Counted from the first letter of the stretch, positions 1-7,121 are shown. The stretch: DNA of 14,122 nt from JADJWR01 sp964509545 (GCA_964509545.1 CAZDXQ010000071.1:1-14122); one strand, 5' to 3'. Program-made: numbers and translations. The notes: generated from the sequence alone by a model not told the origin.

Positions 1-156
1 TGACCCGGTCCGCTACGCCGCTTGATTCAAGTTCATCAATGCCGACTCAATAGGCCAACCGCGCGTCCGTGCTCTGAGCCACACCGCCAGAAGTGCGCGG
101 CGGTGTTCGGGCACGTGTACGAGAGCTTTCCCGAGCGGGGGCGGGGACGCTTGCGA

Positions 157-178
157 GCCGCGGCTGATCGGCCGCGGC
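157..178 (-). terminator. Possible hairpin downstream of the toxin gene
   Basis: Two 8-base arms (GCCGCGGC at 157-164 and again at 171-178) flank a 6-base loop. They could form a perfect 8-bp G+C stem about 10 bases after the toxin stop codon. No T-run follows on the minus strand, so it is not a classical intrinsic terminator. The arms are themselves palindromic, so chance in G+C-rich DNA is a real alternative. Confidence 0.25.
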
Positions 179-186
179 CGGATGAT

Positions 187-483
187 CTATTCACGCCTGT
201 ACCCGGCTTCGCGCTGACTTCGCGCGGCCAGCACGAAGACGGTGTCGATCTCGGCCACGTAGCGGTAGAGCGCCACGTAGCCTCGCGATCCACGGCCGAT
301 GATGAGTTCGCGCATTCCGCTTTCGGTCGGCCGACCGATCAGCGGGTTTGCTTCAAGGACGTCGAAGGCCTGGATGATCGCGCCGATTCGCTCCGACGCG
401 CCTTCGACGTCGTGCTGCGCCAGGTGATCGAAGATCCGGTCGAAGTCCTCGCCGTCCTCCGGCGCGATCGCGACGTGCGACAC
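187..483 (-). CDS. RelE/ParE-family toxin of a type II toxin-antitoxin pair
   Basis: This 98-residue protein has the size and C-terminal signature of RelE/ParE toxins. The segment GYVALYRYVAEIDTVFVLAA (about residues 68-87) forms the last beta strands, and it is followed by RSQREAGY, the usual conserved end of the ParE-like group. The middle holds NPLIGRPTESGMRELIIG, also typical. I chose the GTG at 483-481 as start because it lies 2 bases after the antitoxin TGA (488-486), which gives normal family length and suggests coupled translation; the open frame continues upstream without a better start. ParE-type members inhibit gyrase and RelE-type members cleave mRNA on the ribosome; the sequence alone does not tell which applies. 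The N-terminus is acidic (PEDGEDFD), whereas the antitoxin tail is basic, so the two could pair electrostatically. Family call is firm; target unknown. Confidence 0.88.
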   Translation of the reverse strand: MSHVAIAPEDGEDFDRIFDHLAQHDVEGASERIGAIIQAFDVLEANPLIGRPTESGMRELIIGRGSRGYVALYRYVAEIDTVFVLAARSQREAGYRRE

Positions 484-485
484 GG

Positions 486-770
486 TCAGCGAGCGAGCTT
501 GCGCGCGGCCGGACGCCGCGGCTTGCCACCTGCCGCCCGCTGCTGGAGGTACGCACGCATCTCGCTCCACGGAATCGCCTTGCCCGACGCGGCGATCTCC
601 GCGAAGCGCCTTTCCGCCTCGCCGTAAAAATCGCTGCGGCGCTCGGTCTCCTCGGCTTTCTCGGCGATCGCTTCGAGAATCAGCGCGTGCGGCGTCTTGC
701 CGGCCCGTTCGGCCGCGGCGGCAATGCGCGCCTTCAGTTCGTCTGGCAGGCGGATGGTCGTCGTCGACAT
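486..770 (-). CDS. Ribbon-helix-helix (CopG-type) antitoxin
   Basis: This 94-residue protein opens with TTTIRLPDELKARI (residues 3-16), the beta strand and first helix of a ribbon-helix-helix DNA-binding fold. The second helix follows (about residues 24-42, ending EAIAEKAEETERR). The central part (RFAEIAASGKAIPWSEMRAY) resembles the toxin-binding region of antitoxins found beside RelE/ParE toxins. The tail is unusually basic (GGKPRRPAARKLAR), not acidic. The ATG at 770-768 has a good ribosome-binding site, GGAG at 780-777, 6 bases away. It is first in a two-gene operon with the toxin. Antitoxins of this kind normally neutralise the toxin and repress their own promoter. The inverted repeat at 796-817, 26 bases upstream of the start, fits that role. 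Confidence 0.9.
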   Translation of the reverse strand: MSTTTIRLPDELKARIAAAAERAGKTPHALILEAIAEKAEETERRSDFYGEAERRFAEIAASGKAIPWSEMRAYLQQRAAGGKPRRPAARKLAR

Positions 771-795
771 GAGGATCTCCAGCAGGATGCGGGCA

Positions 796-817
796 CTGTA
801 GCACGATTGTGCTACAG
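796..817. promoter_or_regulatory. Perfect inverted repeat, likely autoregulatory operator of the toxin-antitoxin operon
   Basis: CTGTAGCAC (796-804) and GTGCTACAG (809-817) are exact reverse complements separated by GATT. The dyad sits in the 161-base divergent gap between the antitoxin start (770) and the 3-hydroxybutyryl-CoA dehydrogenase start (932). RHH antitoxins usually bind such dyads as dimers of dimers over their own promoter. On the minus strand TACAGT (800-795) could serve as a -10 element overlapping the dyad, but I see no convincing -35. It might also affect the plus-strand gene. Confidence 0.6.
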
Positions 818-931
818 ACTGCCGGCAGCGTCTTGTACCCGCGATCAACGCCGGCGCTGTGCGTCCGAACGGGCCCTTGCCGATTGCGCGAGAATCGTCG
901 CCCTCCTCTCCAACCCTCCCGGAGCATCGCA

Positions 932-1783
932 ATGAGCATCCAGAAAATCGGCGTCGTCGGCGCCGGCACGATGGGCAACGGCATCGCGCAGGCGTGCGCC
1001 GTGGCCGGCATCCCGGTCGTAATGACCGACATCGCGCAGGCCGCCGTCGACCGCGGGCTGAAGACGATCGACGGCAGCCTCGAGCGGCTGGTCAAGAAGG
1101 ACAAGCTCACCGCCGAGGCCAAGGCGAAGGCGATGGGACTCGTCTCCACCGCAACCGACACGGCGCGGCTTTCGGACTGCGACCTGATCGTCGAGGCGGC
1201 GACCGAGAACCTGGAGCTGAAGCTGAAGCTCTTCGCCGCGCTCGACGCGCTGGCCAGGCCGGAGACGATCATCGCCTCGAACACCTCGTCGATCTCGATC
1301 ACCCGGCTCGCCGCGGCGACGAAGCGGCCGGCGCAGGTGATCGGCATGCACTTCTTCAACCCGGTGCCGATGATGGCGCTGGTCGAGCTGATCCGCGGGC
1401 TCGCCACCTCTGACGCGACCTACGCGGCGGTCGAGGCGGTGGCGAAGAGCCTCGGCAAGACGCCGGTGAAGGTGAAGAACTCGCCCGGCTTCGTGGTCAA
1501 CCGGCTGCTGTGCCCGATGATCAACGAAGCGGTGTTCGCGCTGGCCGAAGGGCTGGCCACGGCGCAGGAGATCGACGAGGCGATGAAGCTCGGCTGCAAC
1601 CACCCGATCGGCCCGCTGGCGCTTTGCGATCTGATCGGCATCGACGTCGAGCTGGCGGTGATGCAGGTGCTGTACGAGGGGTTCAAGGACTCCAAGTACC
1701 GGCCGGCGCCGCTGCTGGTGGAGATGGTCGAGGCCGGCTACCTCGGCCGCAAGAGCGGCCGCGGCTTCTACACCTACGGCTGA
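932..1783 (+). CDS. hbd: 3-hydroxybutyryl-CoA dehydrogenase (3-hydroxyacyl-CoA dehydrogenase family)
   Basis: This 283-residue cytosolic enzyme interconverts (S)-3-hydroxybutyryl-CoA and acetoacetyl-CoA with NAD(P)(H). Residues 5-14 are a Rossmann start with GAGTMG, and the second strand ends in an acidic residue (VVMTD), which favours NAD. The catalytic pair is visible as H140 in GMHFFNP and E152 in ALVELIRG, 12 residues apart as in characterised members. SPGFVVNRLL marks the start of the C-terminal dimerisation domain, which runs to GRKSGRGFYTYG at the very end. Length matches the stand-alone bacterial enzyme (about 282), not a FadB fusion. The ATG at 932 has GGAG at 921-924, 7 bases upstream. 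No thiolase or crotonase lies next to it, so its pathway (butanoate metabolism, PHA turnover, phenylacetate or fatty-acid degradation) cannot be fixed; paaH/fadB2-like naming is an alternative. Confidence 0.93.
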   Translation: MSIQKIGVVGAGTMGNGIAQACAVAGIPVVMTDIAQAAVDRGLKTIDGSLERLVKKDKLTAEAKAKAMGLVSTATDTARLSDCDLIVEAATENLELKLKLFAALDALARPETIIASNTSSISITRLAAATKRPAQVIGMHFFNPVPMMALVELIRGLATSDATYAAVEAVAKSLGKTPVKVKNSPGFVVNRLLCPMINEAVFALAEGLATAQEIDEAMKLGCNHPIGPLALCDLIGIDVELAVMQVLYEGFKDSKYRPAPLLVEMVEAGYLGRKSGRGFYTYG

Positions 1784-1789
1784 CGCCGG

Positions 1790-2206
1790 CTACTGCGGCG
1801 CGTAGTCGGGATAGGCCGGCAATCCGTCGCCGCCGCAGGACCAGTCCGCGCGCGAGCCCTCGAAGATGCGTGCCTGCGGCTTGATCGGCGCGTCGTCATC
1901 GAGCGAGCCGGCGGGGATCACCACGCCGCCGAGCTCGGGGATCCGGCGCGGCAGGCGGCTGCCGCAGGTGGCGCAGAAGACGTTGGTGAACCGCTTCGCC
2001 TCGGGCAGCTTGTAGGCGCGGACCTGATCCTCGCCGGCCAGCCAGCCGAGCGCGCCCGGCTGCAGAAAGAGGTTCGATGCATGCCCGGTGCCGGTGGCCT
2101 TGCGGCAGCGCGAGCAGTGACAGTGCAGAAACCGTGTCGGCTCGCCGGTGACCTCGTACCTGACGGCGCCGCACAGGCAACTGCCCTTCAGCGTGGTCTG
2201 CGTCAT
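1790..2206 (-). CDS. GFA-family (Mss4-like fold) zinc protein
   Basis: The 138-residue protein carries the full cysteine pattern of the family named after glutathione-dependent formaldehyde-activating enzyme. C10 and C12 (GSCLCGAVRY) with C78 and C81 (FCATCGS) would bind the structural zinc, and C29, C31 and C34 (HCHCSRCRK) the second, substrate-site zinc. Members of this family are numerous and mostly uncharacterised; actual S-hydroxymethylglutathione synthase activity is shown for very few, so I do not assign the reaction. The ATG (2206-2204) is preceded on the minus strand by GGAG about 8 bases upstream. It is convergent with the dehydrogenase gene (6-base gap) and divergent from the acetyltransferase gene. 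No partner gene for formaldehyde metabolism is visible here. Confidence 0.88.
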   Translation of the reverse strand: MTQTTLKGSCLCGAVRYEVTGEPTRFLHCHCSRCRKATGTGHASNLFLQPGALGWLAGEDQVRAYKLPEAKRFTNVFCATCGSRLPRRIPELGGVVIPAGSLDDDAPIKPQARIFEGSRADWSCGGDGLPAYPDYAPQ

Positions 2207-2313
2207 CTCCCCTGCTCCGGTCGTTGATCGAGGTTGGAGGATACGGGGCGCGCCGAGCAGCGATGCGCCGCGACCGCGGGCGTAATATGGCCTCGCCTCT
2301 GGGGAGCGAACCG

Positions 2314-2904
2314 ATGAGCGAGGTGCAATCCGAGCCCAGGCACGTGCAGCGAACCTACCCGCGCACCGTGACCCTTCGCGACGGCAGGCAGGTGAGCCTG
2401 CGGCTGATGGTGCCTGCCGATGCCTATCGCCTGCACGCGTTCGCGCGCTCGCTGCCGAAGGACGACCTGCAGTTCCTGCGCGTCGACATCACGCGCATGG
2501 TCGTCGTCATGATCTGGGCGCAGAACATCAAGGCCGGCCTGACGGTGACGGTGCTGGCGGAGAAGGACGGCGAGGTCCTCGGCTACGCCAGCGTGCACAA
2601 CGACCAGGTGAGCTGGCAGCGCCACCTCGGCGAGTTGCGGATCCAGGTCGCGCCCGCGTATCGCGGCAGCGGGCTGGGCACCGCGCTGGGGCGCGAGATC
2701 TTCGCCATGGCGCCGGAACTGGGCATCGAGAAGATCGTGGCCCACATGACGCCGAACCAGCAGCAGGCGATCGCGCTGGTCAAGCGCTCCGGCTTCCGCC
2801 AGGAAGCGGTGCTGCACGATTTCGTGATCGATCGCGACGGGCGCAAGAACGACCTGATCGTGATGACCTGCAGCGTCGCCGATCTGGCGGGCCGGGTGCA
2901 GTAG
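2314..2904 (+). CDS. GNAT-family N-acetyltransferase
   Basis: This 196-residue protein has the acetyl-CoA-binding motif A, IQVAPAYRGSGLGTALG (residues 110-126, Q/R-x-x-G-x-G/A pattern around R117-G122). It is followed by HMTPNQQQAIALVKRSGF, the usual asparagine helix and beta strand near the C-terminus. The N-terminal part (TVTLRDGRQVSLRLMVPADA) is the common first strand and helix. Enzymes of this fold transfer an acetyl group from acetyl-CoA to an amine; the substrate here (protein lysine, small amine or antibiotic) cannot be read from sequence. I chose the ATG at 2314 because GGGGAG lies at 2301-2306; in-frame ATGs at 2287 and 2224 are possible but have no better site and precede low-complexity arginine-rich sequence. 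It stands alone, divergent from the GFA gene. Confidence 0.85.
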   Translation: MSEVQSEPRHVQRTYPRTVTLRDGRQVSLRLMVPADAYRLHAFARSLPKDDLQFLRVDITRMVVVMIWAQNIKAGLTVTVLAEKDGEVLGYASVHNDQVSWQRHLGELRIQVAPAYRGSGLGTALGREIFAMAPELGIEKIVAHMTPNQQQAIALVKRSGFRQEAVLHDFVIDRDGRKNDLIVMTCSVADLAGRVQ

Positions 2905-3180
2905 AAATCCCCGCGGGCCGCGGGCACCGCCGCGCCGATCAGCACTGCGGTGGCGCAGCCCGTCGCGGCTCGCGGCAGCCTGTCGCACTGCCGTTGAATC
3001 CCCCTGCCGGGCGGCGAAACATCGCCGTCGAGTCGTAGCCGCGCGCAGGCGGCAAACCGGCGGCTGTCGAGTGCACGCCGCCGGATCGCCGCCGGCGCGG
3101 TGCTGCTCGCGCGGCACGCGGCGCATTCGTCGGCGCCGGCGCGCCGCCGTCTGCCATGACAACAACAACGGGAGAGGCCG

Positions 3181-4845
3181 ATGTCACGATCCTGGCTCCG
3201 CGGATTCCTTGCCGCCGTCGCGGGCGTGCTGCTGCTCGTCGAACCCGCGCCGGCGGCCGGGGGCGTGCGCGGCCGTCTGGTCAGCGCGCAGTGGCTGCAG
3301 CAGAACCTCAGCGCCGCCGACCTGCTGCTGCTCGACGCCTCGTTCGCGCCGCAGTACGCGGCCGGACATATCCCCGGCGCGGTCCACGCCGACCTTTTCA
3401 GCTTCGGCGTGCAGGACGTGCCGGCCGCGGCGATGGCGCAGCAGCTGCAGTCGTGGGGGGTCGATTCCGGCCGGCGGATCGTGATCTACGACCAGGGCGG
3501 CGACATGATGGCCACGCGGCTGTTCTTCGACCTTTACTACCAAGGCGTGCCGGCCGAGCGCCTGTTCGTCCTCGACGGCGGGCTGGCCAAGTGGCACGAC
3601 ACCGGCGGCGCGGTCACGAAGGAGCCGACGCCGCCGCGGCAGGGCAATTTCCGCGTCGCGCAGCCGCGCGAGGAGGCGCGCGTGCGCCTGCCGGCGTTTC
3701 TCGCCGCCACCGGCGATCCGGCCGGGCATGCGATCGTCGAGGCGCTCGAACCGGGCTACTACTACGGCGAGATGAAGTTCTTCGACCGCGCCGGCCACGT
3801 GCCGCACGCGATCATGTGGCCGCGGGCCGATTTCTTCAACGCCGACAAGACGTTCAAGCCGCCCGAGGAGATCGCGCGCATGGCGGCGCATCTCGGCATC
3901 CGCCGCGAGCAGCAGGTGTACGCCTACTGCGGCGGCGGGGTGGCGGCGAGCATTCCGTTCTTCGCGCTGAAGTTCATCGCCGGCTACCCGAAGGTCAGCC
4001 TGTACGTCGGCTCGCAGCTCGAATGGCTGCAGGACGAGCGCGGACTGCCGCTGTGGACCTACGGCGCGCCGGCGCTGCTGCGCGACCGCCACTGGGTCAA
4101 CGGCTGGACCAGCCGCCTGATGCGCACCTACGGCGTGACCCGGCAGAGCGTGATCGACGTGCGCCCGCCGGAGTCGTTCGCGCGGGGCCACGTGCCGTTC
4201 GCGCTGAACGTGCCGGCCGAGGTGTTCGCAGCCCATGGCGAGCAGCCGGAGAAACTGGCCGGGATCCTCGGCGCCGCCGGGGTGGACGCGACGCACGAGG
4301 CGGTGATCGTCGCCGACGGCGGCATCAATCCGCGCTCGGCGCTGGCCTTCGTGATGCTGGAACGGCTCGGGCAGAAGCGGGTATCGATCCTGCTCGACTC
4401 GATGGACGAGTGGGGGCTGGCCGGACTGCCGCTGGCCAGCGAACCGACCGCGGTGGGGCCGAAGAAGTCGCCGTTCGACCCGGCCATCGCGCCCAAGCCG
4501 TATCGCGCCGAGCCGCGGCCGGGCGTGCTGGTCCGCGATCCGGCCGCTACGCGCGGCCAGTACGGCAAGGTGTTCGTCGCCAGCGGCGCGGCCGTGCCGG
4601 CAAGCCTGGCGGCGAAAGCGGCGGGCACCGTGGTTCACGTGCCGTACACCGCGCTGCTGAACGCCGACGGCAGCCCGAGGCCGGCGAAGGACATCTGGAA
4701 CCTGCTCGCCAAGGCGGGCGTGCCGCGCTTCGCCGAGATCATCACCGTGTCCGACGACCCCGGCGAGGCCGCGGCGAACTACGTCGTCCTGAAGCTGATG
4801 GGGCTCGCGGACGTGAAAGTGTCAGCGCCAGGAGCCGCGCAGTAG
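3181..4845 (+). CDS. Exported multi-rhodanese sulfurtransferase
   Basis: This 554-residue protein starts with a signal peptide (basic SRSWLRG, hydrophobic FLAAVAGVLLLV, cleavage near APAA at residues 23-26), so it should act in the periplasm. Four rhodanese-like segments follow. Segment 1 (about 33-135) has DQGGD at 104-108 where an active-site loop would be. Segment 2 (about 150-285) has the only proper loop, CGGGVAAS, with C250. Segment 3 (about 320-420) has DGGINPR with D379 in the cysteine position. Segment 4 (about 455-550) is degenerate (SDDPGEAAANY). The first pair resembles thiosulfate/3-mercaptopyruvate sulfurtransferase, in which only the second domain is active. Such enzymes move sulfane sulfur from a donor to an acceptor; donor and acceptor are unknown here. 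The start has GGGAGAGG at 3170-3177. The 3' end overlaps the opposite-strand deacetylase gene by 24 bases. Confidence 0.87.
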   Translation: MSRSWLRGFLAAVAGVLLLVEPAPAAGGVRGRLVSAQWLQQNLSAADLLLLDASFAPQYAAGHIPGAVHADLFSFGVQDVPAAAMAQQLQSWGVDSGRRIVIYDQGGDMMATRLFFDLYYQGVPAERLFVLDGGLAKWHDTGGAVTKEPTPPRQGNFRVAQPREEARVRLPAFLAATGDPAGHAIVEALEPGYYYGEMKFFDRAGHVPHAIMWPRADFFNADKTFKPPEEIARMAAHLGIRREQQVYAYCGGGVAASIPFFALKFIAGYPKVSLYVGSQLEWLQDERGLPLWTYGAPALLRDRHWVNGWTSRLMRTYGVTRQSVIDVRPPESFARGHVPFALNVPAEVFAAHGEQPEKLAGILGAAGVDATHEAVIVADGGINPRSALAFVMLERLGQKRVSILLDSMDEWGLAGLPLASEPTAVGPKKSPFDPAIAPKPYRAEPRPGVLVRDPAATRGQYGKVFVASGAAVPASLAAKAAGTVVHVPYTALLNADGSPRPAKDIWNLLAKAGVPRFAEIITVSDDPGEAAANYVVLKLMGLADVKVSAPGAAQ

Positions 4846-5787
4846 TTCCTCGAGCACGGCGCTCCAGCCGTGGCCGATGTTGCGCAGGTTGTAGCCGCCG
4901 CCGCCGAAGGCCAGCAGCCGGCCGGCGCACAGTTCGTTGGCCAGCCGGCACAAGCGCGCGGCGGCATGGGCGTGCGCCTTCGGCGTCAGCGCCAGATGGG
5001 CCAGCGGATCGCCGCGCAGGCTGTCGGCACCGCACTGCAGGAGGATGAACTGCGGACGCCGGTCGCGCAGGAATTCCTCGGCCTCGTCCCAGGCGCGCAG
5101 GAACTCGGCGTCGGTCGCGCCCGGCGCGAGCGGCAGGTTCAGTTTGCTGCCCTGGGCGCTGCCCGAGCCGCGCTCGTACGCATGGCCGGTGCCGGGGTAC
5201 AGAAAGCGGCCGTCCTCGTGGATGTCGACGACGATGAGGTCCGGGTCGCTCTCGTAGGCGTAGAACACGCCGTCGCCGTGGTGCACGTCGATGTCGACAT
5301 AGGCGATGCGTTGCACACCGTGATCGCGGCGCAGGCTTTCGATGACGATGCCGACGTCGTTGACGACGCAGAATCCCGCCGCCGCATCGCGGCGCGCGTG
5401 ATGCAGGCCGCCGATCGGCTGGAAGCTGCGCAGCGCCTCGCCCGCCAGCACGCGCGCCAGCGCATCGAGCGCCGTGCCGGCAACGGCGCCGGCGGCCTCG
5501 AAGACGCCGGGAAAGCATGGCGTGTCGCCGTAGTCGAGAAAGCCTTCGCCGCGCTGCGAGCCGCGCTGCACCCGCTCGACATATCCGCGGGTGTGAAAAC
5601 CCAGCAACTCGTCGGCGCCGGCAATCCGAGGCGGCAGCCAGCGCACCGCGGACAGCAGGTCGCGCCGCTGCGCCTCGTCGAGAAACGCCTGCTGCCGATC
5701 GACCGACAACGGATGGCCGTCGGGAAAGCCATAGCGGCGCAACGCCTCGCCGGCGCAGAGCAGGACTTCCGATGCAGGCGCCATCAT
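4822..5787 (-). CDS. Histone-deacetylase-family amidohydrolase (AcuC-like)
   Basis: The 321-residue protein has the whole arginase/deacetylase catalytic set. H129-H130 sit in GGLHHARRD as the general base pair. D167 and H169 in YVDIDVHHGDG, together with D260 in GADSLRGDP, are zinc ligands. Y299 in GGGGYN is the transition-state tyrosine. GFCVVND (138-144) and FLYPGTG (195-201) are further family motifs. Bacterial relatives deacetylate acetyl-CoA synthetase (AcuC), small acetylated amines or polyamines; the substrate is not decided by sequence. It follows the radical SAM gene on the same strand after 149 bases and may share its transcript. The ATG at 5787 has GGAG about 9 bases upstream; the next codon is also ATG. 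Its last 24 bases overlap the convergent sulfurtransferase gene. No acetyl-CoA synthetase gene lies nearby, so I do not use the acuC symbol. Confidence 0.92.
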   Translation of the reverse strand: MMAPASEVLLCAGEALRRYGFPDGHPLSVDRQQAFLDEAQRRDLLSAVRWLPPRIAGADELLGFHTRGYVERVQRGSQRGEGFLDYGDTPCFPGVFEAAGAVAGTALDALARVLAGEALRSFQPIGGLHHARRDAAAGFCVVNDVGIVIESLRRDHGVQRIAYVDIDVHHGDGVFYAYESDPDLIVVDIHEDGRFLYPGTGHAYERGSGSAQGSKLNLPLAPGATDAEFLRAWDEAEEFLRDRRPQFILLQCGADSLRGDPLAHLALTPKAHAHAAARLCRLANELCAGRLLAFGGGGYNLRNIGHGWSAVLEELLRGSWR

Positions 5788-5936
5788 GGTGTCGACTCCG
5801 CGCTTGCCGGTCCGGCGCCGTCAGCCGGCGCATCGCCGCTTGCTGATGCCGGGCCCGTCGCCGTCGATCTTGCGCCCGGGTTGCGGGCTCGTCCATCGCG
5901 CCGTTGCCGCGCGCGATTGGCGCCGCGCCCGGCGCG

Positions 5937-6899
5937 TCACAGCCACGGACGCATCGGCATGGCGGCGCGGCCGTCGAGCCGAACCAGCCCCAGCCGATGG
6001 GCGGTGGCGACGGCCTGCCGATATTCGTCGTCCGAAAGCGGCCGGTCGATCTGCGGGTACTCGGCCGCCCGGTAACACGGGCGGTACTGGTCCATCAGAT
6101 TGACGTAGGTGTCGCGGGAAATCTCGCCGGCGAGGAACGCCAGCACCTGTTCGGTGCCGGCGATGCCGCCGGGCAGCACGAGGTGGCGCACGAGCAGGCC
6201 GCGCCGCGCCAAGCCGCGCTCGTCGATGACGAGGTCGCCGACCTGACGGTGCATTTCGCGCACCGCGGCCCGGTTGACCTGCACGTAGTCGCGCACCCGG
6301 GAGTACCTGCGCGCGAGCTCGGTGTCGCCGTACTTCATGTCCGGCATGTAGATGTCGACCACGCCGTCGAGCAGCGCCAGCGCCTCGGGGCTGTCGTAGC
6401 CGCCGCTGTTGAATACGAGCGGCAGCCGCAGGCCGCGGCGCGCGGCGTCGTGCAGCGCGGCGAGCACCTGCGCGACCACGTGGCTGGGCGTGACCAGGTT
6501 GATGTTGTGGCAGCCCTGTTGCTGCAGCTCGAGCATCATGTCTGCGAGTTGCGCGGATGTCGCCTCCCGCCCGCTGCCCTTTTGCGAGATATCCCAGTTC
6601 TGGCAATAGACGCAGCGCAGGTTGCACCAAGAAAAGAAGATCGTCCCCGAGCCGCGCCAGCCGCGCAGGCAGTCCTCTTCGCCGTGGTGTGCGCCGTAGC
6701 TGGCAACTCTTGCCTTCTCGCCGCTGCGGCAGACCGCGCCGGCGATGGTCAAGTGCCGGTTGACGCGGCAATAACGGGCACACAGGTCGCACTCCGCCAG
6801 GTGTCGCCACGCCTCGTCGGCGCGCCGCGCGAGTTCGCCGCTGCCGAGCAGCCGCAGGTAGGCCGGCTCGAAATCCCCTGTGCGCGAAAGCACCCGCAT
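5937..6899 (-). CDS. Radical SAM protein, PflX-like (COG1313-type)
   Basis: This protein of about 320 residues contains the radical SAM cluster motif CxxxCxxC as C92, C96, C99 in WCNLRCVYCQNW. That segment also matches the pyruvate formate-lyase-activating-enzyme group. An N-terminal cysteine cluster (C37, C40, C44 in CDLCARYCRVNR, with C57 and C77) precedes it, as in the PflX-like proteins, and may bind another metal or cluster. FNSGGYDSPEAL and YMPDMKYGD further support the assignment. The cofactor is a [4Fe-4S] cluster that cleaves S-adenosylmethionine; substrate unknown. No formate-lyase or other glycyl-radical enzyme is in the window, so an activase role is unsupported. The frame is open to 7046, but I chose ATG 6899 because similar proteins begin near this point (RTGDFEPAYLRLLGSGEL) and the upstream extension is arginine-rich and unlike coding sequence. 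No strong ribosome-binding site is seen. Confidence 0.87.
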   Translation of the reverse strand: MRVLSRTGDFEPAYLRLLGSGELARRADEAWRHLAECDLCARYCRVNRHLTIAGAVCRSGEKARVASYGAHHGEEDCLRGWRGSGTIFFSWCNLRCVYCQNWDISQKGSGREATSAQLADMMLELQQQGCHNINLVTPSHVVAQVLAALHDAARRGLRLPLVFNSGGYDSPEALALLDGVVDIYMPDMKYGDTELARRYSRVRDYVQVNRAAVREMHRQVGDLVIDERGLARRGLLVRHLVLPGGIAGTEQVLAFLAGEISRDTYVNLMDQYRPCYRAAEYPQIDRPLSDDEYRQAVATAHRLGLVRLDGRAAMPMRPWL

Positions 6900-7086
6900 G
6901 GTGGACCCGCCTGCGCGCTTGCCCTGTCCCCACCGCCCGGGCACGCGCGCCGTGTCGCCGATGATGGTGGAGCAGGCGGCGGCACGCCGGGCGCCGCACC
7001 GCCGGCCGGTTTGCGCCAACGCAACAACCGGCCGAATCGACGCCATCTCGACGCGGCGCCCCGCTGGCGACCTCCCGCCGGAAGGG

Positions 7087-7106
7087 TATCATGTTGCGGC
7101 GCAACA
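7087..7106 (+). promoter_or_regulatory. Candidate promoter and PhaR-like operator upstream of the SDR-phaC operon
   Basis: TGTTGCG (7092-7098) and CGCAACA (7100-7106) are perfect inverted arms around a single G, ending 15 bases before the SDR start codon. The core TGCGGCGCA (7095-7103) has the TGC-n-GCA dyad form that I recall for PhaR repressor sites in alpha- and betaproteobacterial PHA genes. A possible -10 element, TATCAT (7087-7092), touches it, which would suit repression, but the -35 is weak. Dyad seen directly; regulator identity inferred. Confidence 0.45.
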
Positions 7107-7121
7107 AGGGCGGGAGGGCCT

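Noticed and set aside
1..25. A possible gene end on the plus strand (frame 2, reading DPVRYAA then TGA at 23-25).
   Set aside because: Only seven codons are visible. They could be the 3' end of an upstream gene, but that is too little to call; the rest of 1-156 shows nothing recognisable on either strand.
22..627. Long plus-strand frame of 201 codons.
   Set aside because: It lies opposite the toxin-antitoxin genes, which have clear family motifs, and its composition is arginine-rich as expected of a high-G+C shadow frame.
2283..2288. TAATAT as a -10 promoter element for the acetyltransferase gene.
   Set aside because: It is near consensus, but no -35 lies at suitable spacing, and it would leave a very short leader.
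2910..2924. CCCGCG/CGCGGG hairpin just after the acetyltransferase stop.
   Set aside because: The stem is only 6 bp with no T-run, and such pairs are expected by chance at this G+C; not strong enough to call a terminator.
2905..3180. 276-base gap before the sulfurtransferase gene, with frames on both strands.
   Set aside because: The frames are arginine/proline-rich shadows; I could not identify a gene, small RNA or clear promoter there beyond the ribosome-binding site at 3170-3177.
6900..7046. N-terminal extension of the radical SAM protein by 49 residues to ATG 7046.
   Set aside because: The added sequence is arginine/alanine-rich, has no family match and overlaps the likely divergent promoter region.
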